From Catalinimonas alkaloidigena (GTDB lineage Bacteria; Bacteroidota; Bacteroidia; Cytophagales; Flexibacteraceae): a stretch of 64,000 nucleotides of DNA. A program made the position numbers and the translations under genes. Positions 7,325 through 15,955 of this stretch are shown piece after piece. The notes below the pieces were generated by a model. That model made no database searches. It saw nothing but the letters and a program-made list of their open reading frames with translations, and was not told the origin of the DNA. Numbering within the stretch: position 1 is the stretch's first letter; the number at the start of each line of letters is the position of its first letter. The stretch spans positions 62,001 through 126,000 of the forward strand of contig NZ_FNFO01000014.1 in assembly GCF_900100765.1 (NCBI RefSeq), given 5' to 3'.

Positions 7325-10300
7325 ATGAAAACAGTCTCTACACTACGTTTCATTATGGCGAGCTGGCGGTGGTCCAAACACTGCCGAAGTGCCCTAATGC
7401 TGACTTTGCTCTCCACCACGCTGGCCTATGCCCAGGTGAGTGTACGCGGTAAAATCACCGACAAAACCGGCGAAGGCATTCCCGGGGTCAACGTGCTGGA
7501 ACAAGGCACCACCAATGGAACCATCACCGACGTAGAAGGCGTCTTCAACCTGAGCGTCCAGAACAATGCTACGCTGGTGTTGAGCGCCGTCGGGTACTTG
7601 TCGCAGGAAGTTCCTCTGTCCGGCCGCACGACCCTCGACGTCACGCTCGAAGAAGACGTAAAAGCCCTGGAAGAAGTCGTGGTGGTCGGCTACGGCACGC
7701 AGCGCCGCGAAGCGGTCACGGGTTCGGTGGCCTCCATCGACGGAAGTGCGTTGCGCGAGATTCCGACCGGCAACATCACGAATGCCTTGCAGGGACGCCT
7801 GCCGGGGGTGCAGTTCACGCAGACTTCTACCCGGCCCGGCGCAACGATGCAGATTCGCATCCGCGGTACGCGCTCGCTGACGGCCAGCAACGATCCGCTG
7901 GTGGTTTTGGACGGTATTCCGTTCGCCGGTTCGATCAGCGACATCGACCCGAACAGCATCAAGAGCATCGACATCCTGAAAGACGCTTCGGCTACGGCCA
8001 TTTACGGCTCGCGTGGCGCCAACGGCGTTATTCTGGTGACCACCCAGCGGGGCCAGAAGGGCCAGCCCGCCCGCATCTCCTACAACGCTTTTTACGGCGT
8101 CAAGAACGTGTTTGGCAAGTACCCCATGATGGACGGACCGCAGTTTGCCCGCATGCGTGCGGAAGCCATCCGGACGGCCACGGAATTGGGGCGCGGCGCT
8201 ACGTATCCTAATTCGTCGGACGAATTCGACAACATCAACACCGACTGGCAGGACCTGCTGTACCGGACGGGAACAACCATGAGCCATGACGTAAGCCTTT
8301 CCAAAGGCTCGGAAGGTGGCAATTACCAGGTGGGGCTTGGTTACTTCAAAGACCAGAGTCCGCTGCCGACTAACCAATACAGCCGGATTTCGATGCGCGC
8401 GGCCGTAGACCAGGACGCGGGCCGGTACTTCCGCTTCGGACTGACGTCGAACAACAACTACGGCCTGACGGAAGGCAACCAGGTCGGGGTGGGCGATGCC
8501 CTGGCGTCTTCTCCGTTGTCCAGCCCTTACGACGCGGACGGCAACCTGAAACGTGCCACCTTTGCTTCGCAGGACGTCTACAGAGTCTGGACGCGCGACC
8601 TGATCGAACAGGTGCAGGACAAGTGGCTGAGCGAAACCAAAACGTTTGGTTCGTACAACAACCTTTACGGCGAATTCAAAATTCCCGGCGTGGAAGGACT
8701 GAAATACCGCCTCAACCTGGGGTTGAACTTCCGCGCCACCGAAGGAGGAAGCTTTACGGGCATTGGCGTGACCAGCCCGACCAACCCGGATGCGCCTTCG
8801 TCTGCGTCGATCAACCACTCGCGGACCACGAGCTGGGTGGCGGAGAACATCCTGTCGTACGACCGCATTTTTGCCGATAAGCACGAAGTAAACGCCATTG
8901 CGTTGTTCTCTTCCCAGCAAGAGAAGTACAACAGTTCGGCCATTACGGTGCTGGACTTCCCGGCCGACCATTTTCAGTACTACAACCTGGGCTACGGCGA
9001 AGGCGAAGTGACCATCAATCCTAACGACCAGGCCTATTCGGTGTGGGGACTGGTGTCGTGGATGGGACGGATCATGTACGGGTACGACAACCGCTACCTG
9101 TTGAGCGCCACGCTGCGGTCCGACGGCTCTTCGCGCCTGGCACCCGGGCACAAGTGGCACACGTATCCGGCCGTGTCGGTCGGCTGGAACATCGCCGAAG
9201 AAGCGTTCATGCAGAACCTGCCGGTCCTCGACCAGCTGAAGCTGCGGGTGGGCTACGGCGAAACCTCCAACCAGGCCATTGCGCCGTACACTACCCTCGG
9301 CCGCCTGGGTACGCGCTTCTACAACTTCGGTGACAACGGCGACGACAGCTACGCCACCGGGTACATCATTTCCGAGCTTCCCAACAGCGAACTGGGGTGG
9401 GAGTACACCCAAACCTGGAACGTGGGACTGGACTTCGGGTTGTTTGCCGGCCGGTTGAACGGTACGGTCGAGTACTACCGGCAGCACACCAAAGACCTGC
9501 TGCTGGGCGTGGATTTGCCCCCCACGGCGGGCGTAAACAGCTACACTGCCAACGTGGGTGAAACCGAAAACAAAGGGGTAGAATTGTCGCTGAACGGCGT
9601 CATCCTCAACAACGTGAACGGGTTTACGTGGGAAGCCGGTGTCAACTTCTACGCCAACCGCAACAAGCTGCTGAGCCTGGCTTCCGGTCAGGAAGAGAAC
9701 GAAGGGAACTGGTGGTTTGTGGGCTCGCCGATCAACGTCGTCTACGACTACAAACGCGTCGGGCTGTGGCAGGAAGGCGATCCGCACCTGGATGTGCTGG
9801 AGCCCGGCGGCAACGTGGGGATGATCAAGGTGGAATACACTGGCGAATACGACGAGAACGGCGTTCCGGTGCGGCCCATCGGCGCCGACGACCGTCAGGT
9901 TCAGAAGTTCGACCCCAACTTCGTGGGTGGTTTTAACACCCGCCTGGCCTACAAAGGCTTCGACCTGACCCTGATCGGGGCCTTCCAGAACGGCGGCACG
10001 CTCATTTCTTCCCTCTACGGCAGTTCGAGCTACCTCAACCTGCTGAGCGGGCGTCACAACAACGTCAACGTCAATTACTGGACGCCGGAAAACCGCGATG
10101 CCGACTACCCCCGCCCCGGCGGTGCTACCTCGGGCGACAACCCGAAATACGCCAGCACACTCGCTTATTTCGATGCCTCCTACCTGAAAGTTCGCACCAT
10201 CACCCTGGGGTACAATTTCAGCCGCGCCAGCTGGATGAACAACGTGGGCATCGATCAGTTGCGCCTCTACGTAACGGCCCAGAATCCGTTCGTGATGTTC

Positions 10301-10459
10301 TCGCCCTACAACCGTGAGTCGGGCATGGACCCCGAAACCAACTCGTTCGGCAACCAGAACCAGGCGGTCACCACTGCCATTCAGAGCCGCCTGCCCGTGG
10401 TTGCCGTCAACGCGCCATCGACCCGCAACTACCTGATTGGACTTAAGCTGACGTTCTAA
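7325..10459 (+). CDS. SusC/RagA-family TonB-linked outer membrane transporter (locus 1)
   Basis: This 1044-residue outer membrane beta-barrel imports glycan fragments together with its SusD partner. The start at ATG 7325 gives a normal signal peptide ending LAYAQ; the open frame extends 29 codons upstream without signal character. Domains are a carboxypeptidase-regulatory-like domain (about 38-125; GVNVLEQGTTNGTITDVEG), the SusC signature EVVVVGYGTQRREAVTGSV, a TonB plug (about 130-240; DASATAIYGSRGANGVILV) and the barrel to the C-terminal Phe. There is no STN domain, so it should not signal to an anti-sigma factor. SusD follows after 12 bases. The GH115 enzyme downstream suggests a glucuronic-acid-substituted xylan or similar glycan as ligand, by inference. 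Confidence 0.96.
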   Translation: MKTVSTLRFIMASWRWSKHCRSALMLTLLSTTLAYAQVSVRGKITDKTGEGIPGVNVLEQGTTNGTITDVEGVFNLSVQNNATLVLSAVGYLSQEVPLSGRTTLDVTLEEDVKALEEVVVVGYGTQRREAVTGSVASIDGSALREIPTGNITNALQGRLPGVQFTQTSTRPGATMQIRIRGTRSLTASNDPLVVLDGIPFAGSISDIDPNSIKSIDILKDASATAIYGSRGANGVILVTTQRGQKGQPARISYNAFYGVKNVFGKYPMMDGPQFARMRAEAIRTATELGRGATYPNSSDEFDNINTDWQDLLYRTGTTMSHDVSLSKGSEGGNYQVGLGYFKDQSPLPTNQYSRISMRAAVDQDAGRYFRFGLTSNNNYGLTEGNQVGVGDALASSPLSSPYDADGNLKRATFASQDVYRVWTRDLIEQVQDKWLSETKTFGSYNNLYGEFKIPGVEGLKYRLNLGLNFRATEGGSFTGIGVTSPTNPDAPSSASINHSRTTSWVAENILSYDRIFADKHEVNAIALFSSQQEKYNSSAITVLDFPADHFQYYNLGYGEGEVTINPNDQAYSVWGLVSWMGRIMYGYDNRYLLSATLRSDGSSRLAPGHKWHTYPAVSVGWNIAEEAFMQNLPVLDQLKLRVGYGETSNQAIAPYTTLGRLGTRFYNFGDNGDDSYATGYIISELPNSELGWEYTQTWNVGLDFGLFAGRLNGTVEYYRQHTKDLLLGVDLPPTAGVNSYTANVGETENKGVELSLNGVILNNVNGFTWEAGVNFYANRNKLLSLASGQEENEGNWWFVGSPINVVYDYKRVGLWQEGDPHLDVLEPGGNVGMIKVEYTGEYDENGVPVRPIGADDRQVQKFDPNFVGGFNTRLAYKGFDLTLIGAFQNGGTLISSLYGSSSYLNLLSGRHNNVNVNYWTPENRDADYPRPGGATSGDNPKYASTLAYFDASYLKVRTITLGYNFSRASWMNNVGIDQLRLYVTAQNPFVMFSPYNRESGMDPETNSFGNQNQAVTTAIQSRLPVVAVNAPSTRNYLIGLKLTF

Positions 10460-10471
10460 CCTACTCTAGTC

Positions 10472-12406
10472 ATGAAAAACTTTCGATATTTATCCCTTAT
10501 TGCCCTTGTCGCTCTGCTTCTTCCTACCGGGTGTAACGACCTGCTGGAAGAGACCACCCGCGAACGCTTCGAACCCGGTTTCTTCGCTACCGAAGAAGGG
10601 GTGGTGGGCGGCCTGACGGGTCTGTACGCCAACCTGCGCCGCATTTACGGCCAGCCGTATTATTACAACGCCACCGAAACCGGCACGGACGAGTACACCT
10701 ACGGCTCGCAGGCCGACGGAAACTTTCAGGCTGCGGATTTGTCCGGCCTAGGCATCCCCGACGCGTCGAACAGCCGTTTCGATGTGTTGTGGAATGCATC
10801 CTACGCCGCAATCAACTCGGCCAGCGGCATCATCACCAACGGTACGGCCGCCGGCATGCAGCCCTCGCTGATTGCCGAAGCGCGCTTTTTCCGTGCCTTC
10901 GGGTACTTCCTGATGGTGCAGACCTTCGGGGGAGTGCCCCTGGACCTAGGCGGCGGCGTGCTGGAGTTCAACACCACGCCCAACCTCCGCTCCGAGCGCA
11001 ACACCGTGCCCGAAGTGTACACCATCGGCGTGTTCCCTGATCTGGTCCAGGCGGTCGACGAGCTGCCCGACGATCCTCGGGTGATCGGCGGTGTAACCAA
11101 AAACGTGGCCCGTCTCATTCTGGCGAAAGCGTACCTGACGTACGGGTGGTGGCTGGAAAATCCCAACAACCTGCCGACCTATCCGGAAACTTCGCGCACC
11201 GATCCCGACGGACACGACGCCCAATGGTACTTCCAACAGGCGTACGACGTGGCCACCGCCGCCATCGAAAACCCGGGACCTTATGCGTTGCAGCCTACCT
11301 TCTACGACGTGAACGTGGCGCAGAACGACCGCAACAATGAGATCATGCTGTGGGCCGATCATACGGAATACAGCCAGCGCTACAGCGAGAGTAACGTCAC
11401 CGGCTGGGACGGCGGCGATGCCCAGAACCAGGCGGTGTGGATGGTGACCTGGTACTTCCATACCATCAAAGCCAGTTCGGCGCAGGATGCGTGGAGTCCG
11501 GTAGATGCCATGTTCAGAACGGTGCAGGCGGGTCAGTCCTACAGCCGCATGTGGTCGCGCATGGCGCCTTCCATCGGCGTGTTCACCAACACGTTTGCCG
11601 ACAAAACCACCGATTCGCGGTTCAACGGCACTTTCACCACCACCTACCGCGGCACCTGGTTCTACAACCCCAGCCGTCCGGAAACCACGCTCTACGGCGC
11701 GAACTTTATGCCGGTCGGTCCCAACGAACCGATCCTGACTTTCCTGCCCACCGATCCGGGCGGAATCGACTACACCAACACCACGTTCAACAGCGGAACG
11801 CAGGCGGGGTACCTGCCCGGTCGGGCCGACTACGTGGTGCCGCTGAACAAGATTTCCCGGGCCATCTTTCCGGGCCTCTGGAAACTGGGCGTCTACCGCC
11901 AGGGCAACGATTACAACGACGACAAAGTCGCCAGCTCGCGTCCTTACAACATCCTGAAGTTCTCTGAATTCTACTTCGTCGCGGCCGAGGCGGCCGTGAA
12001 GGGCGCGACCGGCCCGCGCTCTGCGCGCGATCTGATCAACGTGATTCGTGCCCGCGCCGGCATGTGGCGTTTCGACGTGGCGGCCAACCAGGCGCGTGTG
12101 GAGGACAACAGCGCCGCGATGGTGGCGGCGACCCCGGCTACGGTCGACATCAACTACATTCTGGACGAGCGTTCCCGCGAGTACTTCGGGGAAGGCTACC
12201 GCTGGTTCGACCTGGCGCGCACCCAGAAGTGGGAAGAATACGCTGGTACGTACCAGATCTCTCCGAAGGCAGGCGAAGAGCCGGTGACCGTCGAGCGCGA
12301 GATCGAACCGTACCTGTACCTGCGTCCCATTCCCATCGGGCAACTGGACCGCATGGACGGCGATGATGCTTACAAGAGCAACTACCAGAACCCCGGGTAC
12401 AATTAA
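10472..12406 (+). CDS. SusD/RagB-family glycan-binding lipoprotein (locus 1)
   Basis: This 644-residue surface lipoprotein has signal and lipobox LLPTGC, followed by NDLLEE, the usual start of mature SusD proteins. The N-terminal TPR-like helices (AEARFFRAFGYFLMVQTFGGVPL) and the C-terminal SusD segment (YFVAAEAAVKG, LDERSREYFGEGYRWFDLAR) are typical. It caps the SusC barrel and captures the oligosaccharide. It is co-transcribed with the SusC gene 12 bases upstream and followed by a strong terminator at 12451. Confidence 0.95.
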   Translation: MKNFRYLSLIALVALLLPTGCNDLLEETTRERFEPGFFATEEGVVGGLTGLYANLRRIYGQPYYYNATETGTDEYTYGSQADGNFQAADLSGLGIPDASNSRFDVLWNASYAAINSASGIITNGTAAGMQPSLIAEARFFRAFGYFLMVQTFGGVPLDLGGGVLEFNTTPNLRSERNTVPEVYTIGVFPDLVQAVDELPDDPRVIGGVTKNVARLILAKAYLTYGWWLENPNNLPTYPETSRTDPDGHDAQWYFQQAYDVATAAIENPGPYALQPTFYDVNVAQNDRNNEIMLWADHTEYSQRYSESNVTGWDGGDAQNQAVWMVTWYFHTIKASSAQDAWSPVDAMFRTVQAGQSYSRMWSRMAPSIGVFTNTFADKTTDSRFNGTFTTTYRGTWFYNPSRPETTLYGANFMPVGPNEPILTFLPTDPGGIDYTNTTFNSGTQAGYLPGRADYVVPLNKISRAIFPGLWKLGVYRQGNDYNDDKVASSRPYNILKFSEFYFVAAEAAVKGATGPRSARDLINVIRARAGMWRFDVAANQARVEDNSAAMVAATPATVDINYILDERSREYFGEGYRWFDLARTQKWEEYAGTYQISPKAGEEPVTVEREIEPYLYLRPIPIGQLDRMDGDDAYKSNYQNPGYN

Positions 12407-12450
12407 GCACTAGCAACAACCACCTTCTCGGAATAGAGAAGCAATCATCG

Positions 12451-12503
12451 GAAAGAGGTAGTCCGAAGGGTGACGCCCTCCCGGACAACCTCTTTCTTTT
12501 TTT
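12451..12503 (+). terminator. Terminator after susCD of locus 1
   Basis: The outer stem GAAAGAGGT/ACCTCTTTC and inner stem GTCCG/CGGAC form an extended hairpin with a GGG/CCC tip, followed by a run of T. It should uncouple susCD from the GH115 gene at least in part. Confidence 0.85.
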
Positions 12504-12620
12504 ACGTCGCCTGGCACTGTCGGCGCGGCAATCCAGTACAAGAACGTTCACTTATTTTTAACGCCCCGAGGGGGGCCGGCCAGGCCGCCTTTCCGGAAGG
12601 CGACCGCTCCTGATTCGAGA

Positions 12621-15596
12621 ATGCAGATGACAACCCACGTTCCCATGCCCTTTCGTTCCACCGCAGCCGTGCTGCTGCTGATCTTGACCTGGGTGACGCG
12701 CGTCCAGGCCCAGCCCGACGACCGCCGCTTTGAGCACATCGCGACGCTGGCCACCGAAGCGCCTTTTTCGGAAACTTCCTATTTGACCACCCAGAAAAAA
12801 CGGGGTGCCTTTGCACTGGTAGAAAACGGCTCCCCTGGTAGCATCCTGGTCAGTGCGTCCGATCACCCCGGCGTGTTGCGCACCGCCGGACTGTTTCAAC
12901 AGGACCTAAGTCGGGTGGCCGGTCAGGAAGTCGAACTGGTCAAAGGCGAAACGCACACGGCCCCGCGGCTTATCATCGTCGGCACCGTAGGGAAGAGCAC
13001 GCTGATCGATCAACTGGCGAAGGCGGGCAAGCTCGACGTCACGGCCCTGCAGGGCAAGTGGGAGCAGTTCCTGATCACGCCCGTGAAAAAGCCGATGCCG
13101 GGAGTCGACCAGGCGCTGGTCATTGTCGGTAGCGACAAGCGTGGGACGATCTTCGGCATGTTCGACCTCTCCGAGCACATGGGCGTTTCGCCCTGGCACT
13201 GGTGGGCCGATGCGCCCGTCAAATCGCGGCAAAACATCTATGTAAAAGCCGGAAAACACACCCTCGGCGAACCCAAGGTCAAGTACCGAGGCATTTTTCT
13301 GAACGACGAAGATCCGGCCCTGGGCGGCTGGGCCCGCGAAAAGTTCGGGGGGCTCAACCACCAGTTCTACGGAAAAGTGTTTGAGCTGATCCTGCGTCTG
13401 AAGGGCAACTACCTGTGGCCCGCTATGTGGGGCAAGTCCCTCTGGGACGACGATTCGCTGAGTGCGCCGCTGGCCGACGAAATGGGCGTGGTGCTGGCCA
13501 CCTCGCACCACGAACCCCTCATGCGCTCGCACGTGGAATGGAACCGCTACGGCAAAGGGGCCTGGAATTACGAAACCAACGCGGACGTGCTGCGCCAGTT
13601 CTGGCGGGAAGGCATGGAACGCACGCAGGGGCAGGAGAAGGTCGTGACGCTCGCCATGCGTGGCGACGGCGACGAAGCGATGAGCGAAGGCACCAACATC
13701 GAACTCCTGGAACGCATTGTGGAGGATCAGCGGACCATCATCGAAGACGTAACCGGTAAGCCCGCCCGCGAAACGCCGCAGGTCTGGGCGCTTTACAAAG
13801 AGGTGCAGGATTATTACGACAAAGGCATGCGCGTGCCCGATGACGTTACCCTGTTGCTCTGCGACGACAACTGGGGACAGGTGCGGATTCTGCCGGCGGT
13901 GGATGCCGCCCCCCGCGCGGGCGGCTACGGCATGTACTACCATTTTGATTTTGTCGGCGGCCCCCGAAGCTACAAGTGGCTCAATACCGTGCAGCTCGAA
14001 CGGGTGTGGGAGCAGATGCGCCTCACCTACGAATACGGCGTGAAGGAGATCTGGCTCGTGAACGTGGGCGACCTGAAACCGATGGACCTTCCCATTGATT
14101 TCTTTCTGGACTACGCCTGGAACCCCGATGCCATTACGGCCCGCGACCTGCCCGCCTATTATACCCAGTGGGCCGACCAGCAGTTTGGCGGCACCCATGC
14201 CAAAGAAATCGGGCAGATTCTGGCGCTTTACACGAAGTACAACGCCCGGCGAAAGCCGGAGCTGCTGGAACCTACTACGTACAGCCTGACCCAGTTCAAC
14301 GAAGCCGAACGCGTGGTGGAGGAGTACAAGGAGCTTCTTGCCAGGGCACAGCGCATCGCCCAACAACTGCCTGCGGAAGCGCAAGATGCCTTTTATCAGT
14401 TGGTAACGTATCCGGTGGCGGCGTGTGCGAACCTGAACGAGATGTACGTGGCGGCGGGCAAAAACCGGCTGTACCGCATGCAGAACCGGGCCTCCACGAA
14501 TTTCTATGCCGACAAGGTGAAGGAACTGTTCTTCAAGGATGCCGAACTTACCCGGCAGCACAACACCTTTGCCAGTGGCAAGTGGAACCACATCATGGAA
14601 CAGACCCACATGGGGCACGTCAGCTGGAGCGATCCGGCCGTCAATAAGATGCCGGAAGTGTCTTACATCCAGACCAGTCCTACGGCCGGGCTGGGCTACC
14701 AGCTGGAGAGCCCCCTGCGTCCTGCCGGAGGAGGCCGCTTTGCGATGTTCAGCCGGAGCTTTACGCCGTTCGATCCGCTCAACGACCAACGCTACTACGT
14801 GGAGGTATACAACACCGGCACTGTGCCCCTTTCGTATACGGTAACGCCGAAACATGACTGGATCAACGTGTCTTCCCGCCAGGGCACGGTTCCGTACGAA
14901 GAAAAAATCTACGTGAGTGTCGACTGGAGTCGGGTGCCAGCCGGGCAAACCGAGGGCGAAATTGTGCTTGCCGGAGCAGGGCGTGAGGTGACCCTGACGG
15001 TTCCTGTCCGGCCGGCGGTGCCGCCGCAGGCCGCGGGGTTCGTGGAAAATTACGGGATTGTCAGCATCGAGGCCGCCAATTTCCAACGCAAACACGAAGC
15101 AAGTCCCGTCATGTGGGAAGTGATTCCCAACCTGGGCCTGACCGGGTCGGCCGTTACCACCCGGCCGGTCACTGCGCCCAAGCAAGCGGCCGGCAAAGAC
15201 GGCTCTTACCTGGAGTATCAGGTGGTGTTGCTCGACTCGGGCACGTTTCAGCTGGACGCGTGGTTTTCGCCTACCCTGAATTTCCAAAAAGACGAAGGGT
15301 TGCTCTACGCCTTCTCGATCGACGGCGAAGCGCCGCAGGTGATGAACCTGCACGAACACGCCCAGGCGGCCGACTGGACCTATCCCGACTGGTGGAACAG
15401 TGCCGTGACCAACAACCTGATGAAGCAGACGGCCCTGCGCAAGCACCTGTCGGCCGGTGCGCATACCCTTCGCTACTACCGGGTAGACCCGGGGCTGGTC
15501 TTGCAAAAAATCGTCCTGACGAAAGAAGGCACCTCTGCCGAAAGCTACCTGGGTCCTCCGCAGTCCACGCTTCTGCCGCAGCGGGTGGGCAGGTAG
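12621..15596 (+). CDS. GH115-family alpha-glucuronidase
   Basis: This exported enzyme of 991 residues has a signal peptide ending TRVQAQ. Family features are the N-terminal domain (VGSDKRGTIFGMFDLSEHMG, then SPWHWWADAPV), the TIM-barrel core (KYRGIFLNDEDPALGGW, LRLKGNYLWPAMWGKSLW, GVVLATSHHEPLMRSHVEW) and the C-terminal beta-sandwich of the long form (about 820-980). GH115 enzymes remove 4-O-methyl-glucuronic or glucuronic acid from internal or terminal xylose of glucuronoxylan. Length matches characterised full-length members. It follows the susCD terminator by 120 bases and may have its own promoter or rely on read-through. A hairpin terminator follows at 15641. Confidence 0.93.
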   Translation: MQMTTHVPMPFRSTAAVLLLILTWVTRVQAQPDDRRFEHIATLATEAPFSETSYLTTQKKRGAFALVENGSPGSILVSASDHPGVLRTAGLFQQDLSRVAGQEVELVKGETHTAPRLIIVGTVGKSTLIDQLAKAGKLDVTALQGKWEQFLITPVKKPMPGVDQALVIVGSDKRGTIFGMFDLSEHMGVSPWHWWADAPVKSRQNIYVKAGKHTLGEPKVKYRGIFLNDEDPALGGWAREKFGGLNHQFYGKVFELILRLKGNYLWPAMWGKSLWDDDSLSAPLADEMGVVLATSHHEPLMRSHVEWNRYGKGAWNYETNADVLRQFWREGMERTQGQEKVVTLAMRGDGDEAMSEGTNIELLERIVEDQRTIIEDVTGKPARETPQVWALYKEVQDYYDKGMRVPDDVTLLLCDDNWGQVRILPAVDAAPRAGGYGMYYHFDFVGGPRSYKWLNTVQLERVWEQMRLTYEYGVKEIWLVNVGDLKPMDLPIDFFLDYAWNPDAITARDLPAYYTQWADQQFGGTHAKEIGQILALYTKYNARRKPELLEPTTYSLTQFNEAERVVEEYKELLARAQRIAQQLPAEAQDAFYQLVTYPVAACANLNEMYVAAGKNRLYRMQNRASTNFYADKVKELFFKDAELTRQHNTFASGKWNHIMEQTHMGHVSWSDPAVNKMPEVSYIQTSPTAGLGYQLESPLRPAGGGRFAMFSRSFTPFDPLNDQRYYVEVYNTGTVPLSYTVTPKHDWINVSSRQGTVPYEEKIYVSVDWSRVPAGQTEGEIVLAGAGREVTLTVPVRPAVPPQAAGFVENYGIVSIEAANFQRKHEASPVMWEVIPNLGLTGSAVTTRPVTAPKQAAGKDGSYLEYQVVLLDSGTFQLDAWFSPTLNFQKDEGLLYAFSIDGEAPQVMNLHEHAQAADWTYPDWWNSAVTNNLMKQTALRKHLSAGAHTLRYYRVDPGLVLQKIVLTKEGTSAESYLGPPQSTLLPQRVGR

Positions 15597-15955
15597 CGGT
15601 CGATGAGCCGGTCGTACCGCAGCGCGGTGGCGCAGCATGAAACACCGATGGGGGCACAACGCCCCCGTCGGTGTTTTTTTTGTAGCAAAAGCTCTGTTTC
15701 GGTGTCGTGCTGTGTGCTCAAAGGCGTGGCTTTCAGGCAGACAGGCCCAACGGTCGGGAAACCAACGGCGATCAATTTCCTTCGGTTACGGCTCCTATGG
15801 GGTAGATTTTTCATCCCGCCTGCACTATAAAGATGCATTGCTGTTTTCCTGCCAGCCCGGTGTTTCGGTACGGCTCATTCCTTCACCGAAACGCAGGTGG
15901 GAAGACGGCATTCCCCGCTTCGTGTTCCACTGCATCACCTACAAAATCCCCCTTT
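15597..15955. other. Intergenic region between GH115 and CotH genes
   Basis: About 360 bases hold the terminator at 15641-15680. No gene or clear promoter was recognised in the remainder; the frames that run through it upstream of 15956 have no signal or domain character. Confidence 0.5.
15641..15680 (+). terminator. Terminator after the GH115 gene
   Basis: AACACCGATGGGGGC pairs with GCCCCCGTCGGTGTT (one G-T wobble) around a 5-base loop, followed by a run of T. Confidence 0.9.

Noticed and set aside
7394-10057. 887-codon open frame on the minus strand
   Set aside because: It is antisense to the locus 1 SusC gene and has no recognisable domain or signal.
12906-15659. 917-codon open frame on the minus strand
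   Set aside because: It is antisense to the GH115 gene; composition is typical of a codon-bias shadow.
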